This document shows positions 11,003 through 21,224 of a stretch of 64,000 nt of DNA, one piece after another. Position numbers and translations under genes: made by a program. Positions within the stretch are counted from its first letter, which is position 1. Each line of letters opens with the position of its first letter. Source of the stretch: Bicyclus anynana (taxonomy: Eukaryota > Arthropoda > Insecta > Lepidoptera > Nymphalidae); contig NC_069094.1 in the NCBI RefSeq assembly GCF_947172395.1, forward strand, positions 7,492,292-7,556,291, in the 5' to 3' direction. The notes below the pieces were generated by a model. The model made no database searches. It was not told the origin of the DNA and worked only from the letters and a program-made list of their open reading frames with translations.

Positions 11003-11191
11003 TAAGCCTTCATGAAATGAGGCAAGTCTGGCTAGCGCAAGCATTTAAACCAATAGTACACCTACAGTGATCCGACTAGCGTTTTTTTGTATTAAAGAAT
11101 TTGTCGGACAGACACTCTGTAGTACAATTTTTTTTTAAATGGATTGTAATGCAATCAGTAAAAAAATTACGAGTATAGATAGATCGACAGA

Positions 11192-11601
11192 TTTTTTTTT
11201 TATTATTCTTTACAAGTCAGGTGAGATTGTAGTCAAGGTGAGGTCAGGTGAGATTGTAGTCAAGGTGAGGTCAGGTGAGATTGTAGTCAAGGGCTACATG
11301 ACTACAACCTCACCTGATGGTAAGTGACGATGCAGTCTAAGATGCAAACGGGCTAACTTGTTAGGAGGAGGATGAAAATCCACACCCCTTTCGGTTTCTA
11401 AACGGCATCGTACCGGAACGCTAAATCGCTTGGCGGTACGTCTTTGCCGGTAGGGTGGTTAGTTACCACCCCACGGCCGAAGCCTCCCACCAGCCAGACC
11501 CGGACAAATTAAGAAAATCTCAATCTGCCCAGCCGGGGATCGAACCCAGGACCTCCGTCTTGAAAATCCACCACGCGTACCACTGCGCCACGGAGGCCGT
11601 C
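11192..11601 (-). repeat. SINE family 1 with inverted triplicated tail
   Basis: Full minus-strand SINE. The tRNA-like head (B box GGTTCGATCCC) is at the right, and poly(T) and TATTATTCTTTACAAG are at the left. Between the tail and the body lies a 27-bp unit repeated three times at 11216, 11243 and 11270, containing TCAGGTGAGATTGTAGTCAA. That unit is the SINE's own 3' end in the opposite orientation, so this copy has an inverted, amplified 3' segment. Because 27 is a multiple of 3, it creates a repetitive open frame (SGEIVVKVR) with no meaning. Confidence 0.85.
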
Positions 11602-11856
11602 GAATTGTGTATTATTGTATTATAGATATCTATCTACGGGTAAACTTGGTTCGTCGTAAATTCTAGTTTACGGGTAAACTACCCTTATACGACCCGCTTT
11701 AATGGGGCTGCGATAAAAGTTTAAATCGCACGCTCTATAAACTAAAATACCTTACAATAAGACTTTAGGTGTGTCATTTTGAAGAAAATAAAAAGAAACG
11801 CGTAATGTAATAAAAACTTGAAAAAAAAACTCATCAGTGGATGTCGTAAGTTAAAG
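11602..11856. other. Non-coding spacer
   Basis: It contains two copies of TTTACGGGTAAACT-like words (11632-11646 and 11668-11681), a small local repeat. Nothing else recognised. Confidence 0.45.
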
Positions 11857-11931
11857 ATTAGAGATTTAGAAATATTTTAGAATTTAAACTATCGTGAGTG
11901 TTATTAATATATTAATCGGGATCATGGATGG

Positions 11932-12186
11932 TTGCTGCCCACAGCGTGGAAACCGCTATTTCTTTCATTGTCACATACAACAAACTTGGAACAAGATAGC
12001 GTTACTTCGGTTTGCTTACAAGAAGACGAGTCTAATGAAGATGACATTAATGAACCGTCGGAGAGTGTAACGGAACCTTCACTCCCCACCACTCAACCCC
12101 TCTCCAAGCGCGCAATGCGAGCAGCGGCGCGTCGCGCAGCCGCTTCGCAGTTTGGATCGTGCCGCGATGCAAGAACCAGCTCATGA
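11932..12186 (+). pseudogene. C-terminal remnant of a retroelement protein
   Basis: This is an 84-codon frame opening with a fortuitous ATG. The first ~25 residues look random. Next comes an acidic stretch (EDESNEDDINEPSESVTEPS), then a basic, alanine-rich segment, LSKRAMRAAARRAAASQ, before the stop. Codon use in the second half is GC-rich (GCG, CGC) unlike its surroundings, which supports a formerly coding origin. It has no catalytic domain and no splice signals and is probably the tail of the Penelope-like protein in the enclosing element. Confidence 0.4.
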
Positions 12187-12217
12187 CTAAAGGCCCCGTA
12201 TGGGTTCGAAACTAGTC
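12180..12217 (+). other. Degenerate hammerhead-ribozyme-like motif
   Basis: The order CTCATGA, a hairpin (GGCCC at 12192-12196 with GGGTT at 12202-12206), GAAAC at 12208 and TAGTC at 12213 mirrors a hammerhead core: CUGANGA, stem II, GAAA, a very short stem III and a GUC cleavage triplet. Here the invariant G of CUGA is C and extra bases follow the box, so this copy should be inactive. Hammerheads are known from Penelope-like elements. Confidence 0.4.
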
Positions 12218-12296
12218 GGGTATACTCCGACTTAATATCACGTGAGTTTTAGCCGTGTTTCATAATCGATTAATATTTAGAAATATTTTTTTAACT

Positions 12297-13536
12297 TTAT
12301 TGTTTGAAACAGTAACAATTGATTTTAAAAAGCTGCGAAAATTTCGTGTATACAATGTGTTCGTGCCGCCAACTTTTACGAATATATAAAATGTAGATTT
12401 GGCGTACTCCAAACCATTTTCTTTTGTTCGGGAGAGGTTAGGAAAAAAGGATCCATTGCTAAATTACATTAGGTTAAATTTGATACAAAACTTTAGAGAG
12501 AAAATGGAGTTTTCCTTTTGTATTATCTGTAATTTTGATAACAGGTCACGTACAAGGCTTTCTGTATTTTGCTAAAATCTAAGCAGCGTAGATACCTACC
12601 TCTCAGTCGATGAATATTTTCTTATGATAACAAAGAATACATAATATTATGAACAAGAGTCCGAGTTACTGACGTCAGCAATTCAATTCGATTTAACTAC
12701 AGACGCTAAGCCCCGCATAAGCATTCACTCGAGAGATTTCGGACGTAAATGAAAATTTAAAAATCAAGTAAATTTAGGCAAGTAGGCAGATATTATAATG
12801 CATTTTGAAGAAAAACATTAGAATGCGCACACAGCTATTACACAGTACAAGTTATTAAAAAAGTACACAATGATCGTGGACAATGTGTCCAGTCACTTAC
12901 AGGTGTATACAGCTTGATATAAAAAACATTTTTTTTTAAATATGGTTATATATACAGTTCACATATTCAAGAAGTACTACATATAAAGCTAAAAACTAAT
13001 AATTGAATAAATATGTTATTTAGTACCTACGTAGTTCAGCACCTCACCCACATTTTTACCAATAACTTTGTGAATACAATGAGTAAACACAAGTTTTATA
13101 TTAATTTACAAACCTCGATGTACAAGTTTTTTAAATAATAATACACTTCAACTCCATATATTTTTTTGACTGGACAATCTTAATGAAAGAAAAATAATTT
13201 TATTATGGCACTCGAACGTTCTTTTACAAAACAAATATTAAAACATTATTTATTAAAATACAAAAATAGTATCATAGAACATTAGTAATTAAATCTGCAA
13301 TGTTTAAAAAAATCTTTGAAATTTTAATTACTGCAGCTACAGACAGCATTGAAAAAACTGATTCAAGATAGAAAAAATTGTAAAACCCAAAAAAAAAAAT
13401 ATATAACTTGATCACTCTAGGGAGTTTTGGAAATCTATTCAAATCAATTTTAGATAATTTGATGGTGTATCTACTATTTACTTTTTATCCATTAATTACA
13501 GGACAACCTATATCTATCTACTCATATTGCTTCACG
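12297..13536. other. Non-coding AT-rich stretch
   Basis: No recurring family found. 12397-12450 has a modestly GC-richer segment without an open frame. Poly(A) and poly(T) runs near 12930 and 13390 may mark old retro-insertions. Confidence 0.45.
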
Positions 13537-13840
13537 TCATCAACCCATATTCGGCTCACTGCTGAGCTCGAGTCTCCTCTCAGAATGAGAGGGGTTAGGC
13601 CAATAGTCCACCACGCTGGCCCAATGCGGATTGGCAGACTTCACACACGCCGAGAATTAAGATAATTCTCTGGTATGCAGGTTTCCTCACGATGTTTTCC
13701 TTCACCGATTGAGACATATGATTTTTAATTTCTTAAAATGCACACAACTGAAAAGTTGGAGGTGCATGCCCCGGACCGGATTCGAACCTACGCCCTCCGG
13801 AATCGGAGGCAGAGGTCATATCCACTGGGCTATCACAGCT
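13537..13840 (-). repeat. SINE family 2, full length
   Basis: Well-preserved minus-strand copy. The head with B box GGTTCGAATCC (complement near 13780) and A box TAGCCCAGTGG is at the right, and the CATCAACCCATATTCGGCTC tail region is at the left. The 172-codon and 90-codon plus-strand frames across it are antisense shadows. Confidence 0.87.
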
Positions 13841-13849
13841 CTTATATAT

Positions 13850-14005
13850 CATATTGCTTACGAAAATATAATTCGCATAATAATGCATATAAATACGAAA
13901 GTGAGTTTCTTCTGTTACGCTTTTGCTATGTACGAGTATTATCCCTGTACTCCTACGGAAACGGGAGCTACATGGATGAAATCGCGAGGCGTCCGCTTGT
14001 ATTAT
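13850..14005 (+). mobile_element. Decayed Helitron-like element
   Basis: Words of the type-B element are visible (TACGGAAACGGGAGCTACAT, AAATCGCGAGGCGTCCGCTT), ending GTCCGCTTGT where intact copies have GTCCGCTAGT. The start and middle are poorly conserved. Confidence 0.5.
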
Positions 14006-14341
14006 TATAATGTGTGGATCGATTTTCCATGCGTGTTAAAGCTAAAGGAAGCAGACTGGACAGGCAGGCAATTTGCACTGATTGGGGTAATTGGGCTTCA
14101 ACATAGCGCCGTATGTATAGGAAAACATAATTGCGCTGTCAGTGTTGTCGGTAGCAGCCGTTTTAATTATACGAATAATCGAACTTTAAACGGCTTTTAT
14201 AATAAAATGCGGGAAAAACAGATCTGACGTCACAATTGTCAATCCTCAATTAAGATTCATTAGCACTTAAAAGTGTAAAATATCGCAAGGCGTGAAAATA
14301 GGCGTATTTTGTTTAAAAGTTACGTTTAAGCCAATGAATTA

Positions 14342-14658
14342 AAAAAATTAAAAAAGCTGGGATAGCCCAGTGGAATCTCTGCCTCCGATTTTATAGGGTG
14401 TAGGTGCGAATCCAGTCTGGGGCATGCACCTCTAACTTTCAGTTATGTGCATTTTAAGATATTAAATATCACGTGTCTCAAACAGTGAAGGAAAAACATT
14501 GGGAGGAAACCTGTATACCTAAGAATTTTCTTAATTCCCTACGTTTAAAAAATCTGCCAATCCGCATTGGTCCAACGTGGTGGACTAAGGCCTGACCCCT
14601 CTCATTCTGCGAGGAGACTCGAGCTCAGTAGTGAGCTGAATATGGTTTGATGATGATG
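14342..14658 (+). repeat. SINE family 2 with target duplication
   Basis: Plus-strand copy: A box ATAGCCCAGTGG, B-box variant GTGCGAATCCAG, the GGCATGCACCTCTAAC junction, a body, and a TGATGATGATG tail. The 9-bp sequence AATGAATTA flanks it at 14333-14341 and 14659-14667. An A-rich stretch lies between the left duplication and the head. The B box carries a G for T, which would weaken transcription. Confidence 0.82.
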
Positions 14659-14837
14659 AATGAATTAACATATTACATAAAAACTGTTTTCGTGTGTGTT
14701 TTACTTGTTGACTAATAACTAGAACAAAGACTAGTCTGGACTAAAGTTTAGGGTTTGTAGCAAACTTAGGACTATTAACATTGTATTATGCTACTAGTAT
14801 TTGATAAAGTTAGAGAGTGTTAGTTAAGTTAAAATAG

Positions 14838-15325
14838 AACGGTACTTTTTTAAATCTTGGCAAAGAGCTTTTATGTCAGAAAAGTGCTCAACATCATCAA
14901 AAGAACATTTAATTCTTTAATTTTAATAATTTTGACAATAATTGTCAACTATTTATCTGTATCAGAAACACAAAAATATTAATTTGCTTTATTAGTAATA
15001 CTAGCTGTTTTTGGTACATTTGTCTGAAAACAAAACAAACGCTGATGTGCGCACTTCGTTATCTGTGCAAAAATGACAAACGTATCAAAGTGTCATCGGA
15101 AAACAGGCAAAGATGCAAATTAATTTTCAGAAAGTGTGTTCAAAGTGTGTTTCATCGCAAATGTGCTATAAAACGTCGTATGACATACGTGCGCTTTGAT
15201 AATTACAGCCTCTGCTTCCTTACTCGCCAAGGCTCGAGAGTACAATATCGCCTCGGCTGTAATTTTCATTTCAACTTACCGCACTTATATCATAATGTAC
15301 TGTTACCTTATTAACACAGCAACAA
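14838..15325 (+). repeat. Unnamed repeat family R5, longest copy
   Basis: The sequence opening GGTACTTTTTTAAATCTTGG and containing GCAAAAATGACAAACGTATC recurs at 43431-43790 (+), and its second half recurs inverted at 48995-49160. No transposase or tRNA head is seen. The 89-codon frame here is broken in the other copies, so it is probably not a gene. It is likely a non-autonomous DNA element whose ends I could not fix. Confidence 0.65.
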
Positions 15326-15362
15326 TGTTATATTATGTGTTCTATATATAATTGTAATATTA

Positions 15363-15407
15363 GTAATAGGTTATGGGTGTCAAATAGTGACACCCATAAC
15401 CTATTAC
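15363..15407. repeat. Perfect 20-bp-stem hairpin
   Basis: GTAATAGGTTATGGGTGTCA at 15363-15382 and its exact complement at 15388-15407 are separated by AATAG. The stem is perfect, but the 5-base loop is too short for a typical miRNA precursor. Confidence 0.9.
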
Positions 15408-15628
15408 GTTTAAATTCAAACATCATTCAATCAGAAAATAAATTGAATTTTGAACATTATTGTCGCAAAAACGTGTAGAGAAAAATAAAGTGAATCGGTT
15501 CCCTATTGAAACTTTCAAATTGGATTTAAGTTTATCCGTACAAAGTCAAAGGCAAGATGAAAGAAAATAAAAATGAATTTATACGAAATACATGCCGAGT
15601 ATTGTACGTGATACGAGTGTATTCAGAT

Positions 15629-16222
15629 TAGGGATGTGCCTAACAGAGGTAATCGGAACCGAAGGCGGAGTCGGAGTTTTTGGAGATTACTCCTTAAAAA
15701 TCGATTTTTCATATATAGCCCCCAGTATGAAAAATATAGGCAGTAAAATTCGATGAACGAATGACAGCGTTACGTTTTTATGCGCACCTTTCATTTTTCA
15801 GGCGTACTATTGAGACGTACATAGTGTATGCTGCGGGGCAACATACACCTGTTTAGACAGTCTATCTGAAAGAGTAACTCCATTCGTGCTTCGGAGCTGA
15901 CACATACTTTTTTAAATTTGATTTATCGGAATCGGAATCGGAGTCGGAACTGGTGTCGGAGACAGGGTCAAAAGTAGTGGCAGGAGGGGGATTATTTATT
16001 TAAGGATTATTCAGTCAAATTTGATTCATTTTATTTTTTCAGTTATAAAATAAAACACAAAAATTAAATTAAATTAATTAAATCCCAAAGTAACAAATTA
16101 AGCTTGATCTCCGAATAAAACCTTCCTTTTAAAAGTGTCGGAGCCAAAGTCGGAAGGGTTAATAATATTAATCGGAAGTTCCGACTTAACGGAGCTGGAG
16201 TCGAAGCTCCGTCACATCCCTG
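15629..16222. mobile_element. 594-bp non-autonomous hAT-type element
   Basis: The ends are TAGGGATGTG and CACATCCCTG, a 10-bp terminal inverted repeat with one mismatch. An 8-bp duplication, ATTCAGAT, lies at 15621-15628 and 16223-16230. Subterminal regions are full of TCGGAATCGGAGTCGGA-like repeats, as in many hAT elements. The interior (15690-15925) is shared with 26600-26955. No transposase frame remains. Confidence 0.85.
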
Positions 16223-16230
16223 ATTCAGAT

Positions 16231-16615
16231 CCATGCGGTATTTATTTTTTACTGAACTGACTTGTCAGCTAGTCCTAGAGTCAGTAGGTATGTTACTTTG
16301 CTTATATGGATCATTATCAATCTATTTTAATTTTAATCCACAGGGATCTTTATAAGAGAGGGTATTTGGTGCTTAGACCCACTACCCTAAATATCGGGCG
16401 GTTTGATTTGAAAGTCATGTTTGACTCTGTAATTATAACTGTCAGATGTTAATCATAATGACTGGGACTGAAGCAGTGGCGTAGCGTGCCTTGGAGAGGC
16501 AAAAGTTGGGGGTCCAGAGCAAAGATTTCTCACAAAAGAAACAAACTTCTTTCTTAAAATAATATATTACATTTTTCTAAATACCTAATATAATACATAT
16601 TATGATTACAAATAA
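16231..16615. other. Non-coding spacer with repeat scrap
   Basis: CAGATGTTAATCATAATGAC followed by TGGGACTGA (16441-16473) recurs at 24059-24088 as CAGATGTTAACAATAATGAC. It is a small piece of a third dispersed family. Otherwise unassigned. Confidence 0.5.
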
Positions 16616-16700
16616 CTAGTGGACGCCCGCGACTTCATCCGCTCTTAGACCTCCTTAATCCGGCCGTGACGAAAAATCGCCAGAAATTCGATCCCTCTCT
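16616..16700 (-). mobile_element. Helitron-like 3' end, type C
   Basis: On the minus strand it ends GCGGGCGTCCACTAGT and includes GGTCTAAGAGCGGATGAAGT. The same upstream words (CGGACTAAGGAGGTCTAAGA) appear at 36860-36923, so the two form a subtype distinct from type A. The 5' boundary is unclear. Confidence 0.6.
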
Positions 16701-16959
16701 TTTTCTAAAAGTTTTTTTTCTTTAACACACACTGTCCAGTTACAAGAATATTTACAGAATAACCCTCCTGAGATGTGGTGTGCAAAAGCGTAGAGTATGA
16801 CCAGCTATAGTCTCCACAGGTAATAAAAGATAAAAATGTACTAGTTAGGCCTTCCTCGTTAGACAAAACATGAAATTTCACCAGTGTTTGCAGTTTATGC
16901 TCTGTAGGCACACTACACGGAACCCTTAGCTCGTGAATAATAAGCACGTTTCAACCGTT

Positions 16960-17090
16960 AGCATAAATTACAAAATATAACCGTAGTAGGTGCGCGATAC
17001 AACGCAAAAGTAGCTTTGCATTTCCCGTTGGTCTAAGATCCGGCATTAGAAATATATACCCTCATCTGTTATTTATTGATTGAGATATTA
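16960..17090 (+). repeat. Repeat shared with 48950-49003
   Basis: TTGGTCTAAGATC and TACCCTCATCTGTTATTTAT (17029-17075) match 48954-49001, where they directly precede an inverted R5 fragment. The family is unidentified. Confidence 0.5.
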
Positions 17091-17295
17091 TTCACAGTGA
17101 CACATTCAAAATAGGTTGCCTTGTTAAATTGTGGCTGATATTTGGCCAAACACATTTTTCATACAAAGTCTAGAAAACCATGAACTAGATCAAAGGCAAC
17201 TCAATATAGCTAAATTAAGCAAACGATGTTTTGCCTTGATCGTTTGACATTCGTGATATTTAAATTCTTTATACGCACATAACTGAATGCACTTT

Positions 17296-17390
17296 GCGCC
17301 GTGGTGGCCTAAACCCTCTCATTCTGAGAGGAGAACCGTGATCAACAGTGAGCCAAATATGTGCTGTTGATGATGATGATGATGATAATG
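17296..17390 (+). repeat. SINE family 2, 3' fragment
   Basis: GGTGGCCTAAACCCTCTCAT, the GAGAGGAG block and a long (GAT)n tail survive. The head and most of the body are gone. Confidence 0.7.
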
Positions 17391-17471
17391 CTTTATACTT
17401 GGAAGGTTAGTCTGGAGTTCTGGACCCTTTAAACCTGCCAAAACCACCAAACTATACAGATGCCTACCGTT

Positions 17472-17790
17472 TTTAACCGACTTCCAAAAAGGAGGAGGTT
17501 CTACGTTCGGCTGTATGTATGTTTTTTTTTTTTTATGTATTTCCACCGATAATTCCGTCATTTATAAACTGATATTGAAAATTCTTTTTTTGTTTTGAAG
17601 GGTTTGGTTCCAGGGTGGTCCATTTTTTTCATGCCAGGATTTGATGATGGCATCCTGGAGAAATCGAGGGGAACTTTCGAAAGTTATAGTGACGGCTAGT
17701 GTGTTTGTTAGTGTTTCCATAAGGTATTTTAAATCACTATAATTTTATGAAGGTCTGGACCTTTGACGATTAAATACAGTTATTTAGTCG
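17472..17790 (+). repeat. Dispersed ACCGACTTC element
   Basis: It opens TTTTAACCGACTTCCAAAAA with GGAGGAGGTTCT, followed by a poly(T) and a TTCCACCGATAATTCCGTCA block. GTTTGGTTCCAGGGTGGTCC and GGCATCCTGGAGAAATCGAG come later. Starts of the same kind occur at 31560 and 44875. It is a common, non-coding lepidopteran repeat type whose class is uncertain. Confidence 0.6.
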
Positions 17791-18109
17791 TCTATTATAG
17801 TATTGTTATTTTTATACCCTCATTCTGAAGAGGGTATATAATTACTCAACTGTTTATATCTGGCAACCCAGACACTGCAGTGTGAAAGCAACCGTTACGT
17901 TTTCAATTCTGTTGGTTAATATGCCTGTAAACTAGTGTATATTTTTTTTAATCAACCAATTAATCAAGGAAGTAGATTAAATAAATTTAATAAAGAATCA
18001 TTTAATAAGCAATTTAACTAGGTAACATATTTGCAATGTGTCAATATAAATATTTTCTATTATTTCTTTCTTATTTAAATAAAAATAGATGAGGATATAT
18101 ATTTCTTAT

Positions 18110-18370
18110 GCCGGATCTCGTACTACATGTAGCATTTCCCGTGTATAGCGACTAGCGTCCCCTTGGGTGACAGTTGCGCGGTGTACAGTCGCGATAGTTT
18201 ATCGCATTGGTTTTTGTTGCTGTCTCAGCAATTCGTTCCGCTTTATAAGCGTTGCCTACAGTCATTCATATAGGAATATGAATATAATATATATTCCGTG
18301 TTAATGTTGCTCTTGAATAATTAAAATGGCGGGAGACCCTGCCAGGAAGCTCTGTAGATTATTTGAGATT
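18110..18370 (+). other. Unassigned GC-richer block
   Basis: It is more GC-rich than its surroundings and contains ACAGTCATTC near 18259 and a short frame starting AAAATGGCGGGAGACCCTGC (seventeen codons, MAGDPARKLCRLFEIKL). It may be the 5' end of a retroelement or a stray first exon. There is no donor consensus in frame. Confidence 0.25.
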
Positions 18371-18434
18371 AAATTATAAAAGAAAACGGTTCAATTCATC
18401 GTTCATTACTTACTTTCAAAATCGAGCCACTTTT

Positions 18435-18700
18435 AGGACCGATGATTTGAATAAGTTTTAAACCTGACGCAAAAATAGGGGTGTTATAAGTTTGACGTCG
18501 ATGTCTGTGTGTGTGTCTGTCTTTGGCATCGTAGGTCTTAAACGGATGGACCGATTTCAATCCGGTTTTTCATTTGAAAGCCAGTGTCCTTGCGGTGGTT
18601 CTTAATATCGGTCCAGCAGTGTAAGAGTATCAGCTCTTTTCCAAAATAATGTAAGGCATTTTGGCGTATGATTACTCGAATAAATGCTTCTTCATGCGTA
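18435..18700 (+). repeat. Dispersed repeat, ACCGATTTCAA type
   Basis: It contains CCTGACGCAAAAATAGGGGT, a (GT)n-rich GTCTGTGTGTGTGTC segment and GGATGGACCGATTTCAATCC. The layout resembles 61915-62110 (GACGAAAAAAGACCGG, GTCTGTCTGTCTGTGGCACC, GGAGCCATTTCAATTTAG). Non-coding. Confidence 0.5.
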
Positions 18701-18739
18701 ACTGTATAATTGTCAAATGACAATTAATTGTTAACTTCG

Positions 18740-18992
18740 ACCTGATGCTGCAACCTGAATCGTCTTCAGAGAACCCAACTCTTCGAAAACTCACAGCAGA
18801 CATAGTTGTCGTACTTTGGGTTTAATATATTAGTTACAATGAGTAGGTTATCTTGCAATACTGTTCCATTGGCCTGGTGCTGCAACCAGGATGGTCGCCC
18901 AAACTTCCGACTCTTTGAATACTCATAGCAGAGATACTCGCATTGTATTTGGGTACAATACTCGTAGAACCCAAATAACCCAACCCAACTCA
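18740..18992 (+). repeat. Diverged tandem duplication, ~133 bp
   Basis: CCTGATGCTGCAACCTGAAT...CTCACAGCAGA...TTTGGGTTTA at 18741 is repeated as CCTGGTGCTGCAACCAGGAT...CTCATAGCAGA...TTTGGGTACA at 18874. The copies are clearly related but well diverged. Confidence 0.65.
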
Positions 18993-19189
18993 AGTATATT
19001 TTTCTTTTTGTACCTCATATCTTCGTCATTTATCAAACTATTTTGAAATTTTTTTTTTGTTTTTAGTGGAGTATAATTTCAGATTAGTCTCATTTAGTTT
19101 TTGTGAAAATCGGTTTGGTAATTTTGTGTTAAAATCAAAATAACTGAAAAACCTTTTTTTTTATTCTTGTCAATATTGTTTTATTTTTT

Positions 19190-19397
19190 ATACAAGTCTG
19201 CCCTTGACTACAATCACACCTGATGGTAAGTGATGATGCAGTCTAAGATGGAAGCGGGCTAACTTGTTAGGAGGAGGATGAAAATCCACACCCCTTTCGG
19301 TTTCTACACGACATCGTACCGGAACGCTAAATCGCTTGGCGGTACGTCTTTGTCGGTAGGGTGGTAACTAGCCACGGCCGAAGCCTCCCACCAGCCA
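19190..19397 (-). repeat. SINE family 1, 5'-truncated
   Basis: The body and 3' end are present (complement of CAAGTTAGCCCGCTTCCATC near 19250, GCGATTTAGCGTTCCGGTAC near 19325). The copy stops at TGGCTGGTGGGAGGC, so the tRNA head is missing. The poly(T) side is interrupted by extra AT sequence. Confidence 0.8.
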
Positions 19398-19756
19398 AAC
19401 ATTAAAATTAATTTGAACAGCAAGTTGTTATTAGAGACATTATTTTCAAAGTAAACCACGTAATTATAACTACCACCTTACCTTTGCTGCCATTTGCCTT
19501 TACACATCATCTGATAGAACTATACGTTATGCAGCGCCCCACAACTTGTCCCAGATTTGAACTTCCGTGCATTCGTGCATAATGAACGTACTCGGAAATG
19601 CGTTTACAGTTCAAAGGTATCTGCATTTCACTTTGTTTTCAAATTCAGATGTCGCTTTTGGTTATAATGTTTAGTCGTTGAGCTGTATATAGCAGAGCTA
19701 AAGCTAGACAGCACAATCGTTTGACACGGGTGGCTAATTATAACTAACGTATAACT

Positions 19757-20056
19757 AGCAGTGATAGACCAGTGGATATGACCTCTGCCTCCGATTCCGG
19801 AGGATGTGTGTTCGAATTCGGTCCGGGGTACGCACCTCCGACTTTTCAATTGAGTGCATTTTAAGAAATTAAATATCACGTGTCTCAAATGGTGAAGGAA
19901 AACATCGTGAGGAGAGCATACCAGAGAATTTTCTTAATTCTCTGCATGTGTGAAGTCTGCTAATCCGCATTGGGCCAGCGTGGTGGAATATTGGCCTAAC
20001 CCCTCTCATTCTGAGAGGAGACTTGAAGTCGGCAGTTAGCCGAATATGGGATGATA
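19757..20056 (+). repeat. SINE family 2, full length
   Basis: Head AGCAGTGATAGACCAGTGGA, B-box region GTTCGAATTCGG (one base off consensus), the GGTACGCACCTCCGACTTTT junction, the GGGCCAGCGTGGTGGA block and the end CGAATATGGGATGATAA. The two long minus-strand frames across it are shadows. Confidence 0.83.
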
Positions 20057-20130
20057 ACAAATTAACGTAACTTTATGTTTGTTATCTTTTTGTATTTCTT
20101 ACGAGTTTTTTTTTCTTTTCTATCTACATC

Positions 20131-20468
20131 TACCTCGATGGTCTAGTGGTTAGCCTAAGGCCGTTTGGGATTCCAAAGTACTGGGTTCGAATCCTGGGTC
20201 GGGCTATAAGATACCGAGATTTTCTCCAGTAATTTATTATAAAAGTTTAAATTCCCTACCCGGAGTTGGGAAGTTGGTGCGGCGCCTCGAAGAGTACGTT
20301 AATTTTGGTCATTATCATTGACAACTGATAGTGGTCGTTAAAAAAATATCATAAATCTAAGCTCAACGAATCATATTGAAGCAGCGTGGTGGGTCTGAGC
20401 TTCGTATTCTCGTACCCATTAGGAGGAAGGCCTACTTCGAGTGAGTCGTTAAAATAGGCTTAGCAGCA
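20131..20468 (+). repeat. SINE family 3
   Basis: A different tRNA-like head: ACCTCGATGGTCTAGTGGTT (A box) and GGGTTCGAATCCTGGGTCGG (B box), about 38 bases apart. The body contains CTCCAGTAATTTATTATAAA, CGGTGCCTCG-like GCGGCGCCTCGAAGAGTACG and GCAGCGTGGTGGGTCTGAGC. This is its only full copy in the window; the end point is approximate. Confidence 0.75.
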
Positions 20469-20469
20469 G

Positions 20470-20525
20470 GTTAAAGAGTAACAAACATCCATGCAAACTT
20501 TCGAGTTTGTAATATTAGTAGGATT
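20470..20525 (-). mobile_element. Helitron-like 5' fragment
   Basis: Complement of TCCTACTAATATTACAAACT with GTTTGCATGGATGTTTGTTA, the 5' start of the type-A element. It abuts the end of SINE family 3, suggesting one inserted into the other. Confidence 0.65.
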
Positions 20526-20926
20526 TGCATGAAAAATGTTTTAGGTTCAATAAAATAATTTTGAATTTATGGTAGATATGAATTTTGAATTCTAATAATA
20601 AATAAATGAACTTGTAGGGTAGAACCGTTACAAAACTACTCAAACTGAATTTATTTTGCGTGCACAAAGGAAACGTGTTCCTTTTAATATCTCTAAATGC
20701 AATTTAGAAAGACATTAGGTACATATTGCAGCTGCTCACTTCGTACAGTGTCTGTTGAGTACTTACATTTATATTTTTTAACTTTTCTATTGTAGAACCG
20801 TACAATATTATCACAAGTCCTCATAACTCGGAAGTTCTTTTTATGATACAAGGTTTAATTATGAAAAATGTTCATGGTGATAATACGAGTATGTATAAAC
20901 TAAAAAAAAAAACTTTATTTCTTCAA

Positions 20927-21220
20927 TCATCATCATCGAGAACGAGTCTCCTACTCTCCTCTCAAAATGAGAGGGGTTAGGCCAATATTGCAGCACGCTG
21001 GCCCAATGCGGATTGGCAGACTTTACACACGCAGGGAATTTAGAAAATTCTCTGGTTTGCAGGTTCTCTCACGATGTTTTTCCTACACCGTTTGAGACAC
21101 GTGATAATTAATTTCTTAAAATGCACACAACTGAAAAGTTGGAGGTGCATGCCCTGGACCGGATTCGTACCCACGCTCTCCGGAATCGGCAGAGGTAATA
21201 TCTACTGTGCTATCACGGCT
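20927..21220 (-). repeat. SINE family 2, near full length
   Basis: Minus-strand copy with the (TGA)n tail at the left and an AGCCGTGATAGC head at the right. A few bases are deleted in the head between the boxes (CCGGAATCGGCAGAGG lacks the usual GAGGC), and the B box reads TACGAATCC. Confidence 0.83.
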
Positions 21221-21224
21221 ACAC

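Larger units (their letters stand above)
11857..12296 (+). mobile_element. Probable Penelope-like element remnant
   Basis: A 5' block (TTTAGAAATATTTTAG, then AACTATCGTGAGTGTTATTA) is followed by a short frame (11932-12186) and a 3' block (TTCGAAACTAGTCGGGTATA, TTAATATCACGTGAGTTTTA, ATTAATATTTAGAAATATTT). I associate these flanking words and the RAMRAAARRAAA protein tail with lepidopteran Penelope-like retroelements. No GIY-YIG or reverse transcriptase motif remains. Assignment is from memory of the family, so moderate to low. Confidence 0.45.

Noticed and set aside
11139..11327. Repetitive frame with SGEIVVKVR units
   Set aside because: It is produced by the 27-bp triplication inside a SINE tail.
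13709..14227. The longest open frame in the window, 172 codons (+)
   Set aside because: It runs antisense through SINE family 2 (13537-13840) and a decayed Helitron-like element. The frame is not conserved in other SINE copies and no domain is visible.
15363..15407. miRNA precursor
   Set aside because: The loop of five bases is too short and the stem of 20 bp is fully perfect, unlike insect pre-miRNAs.
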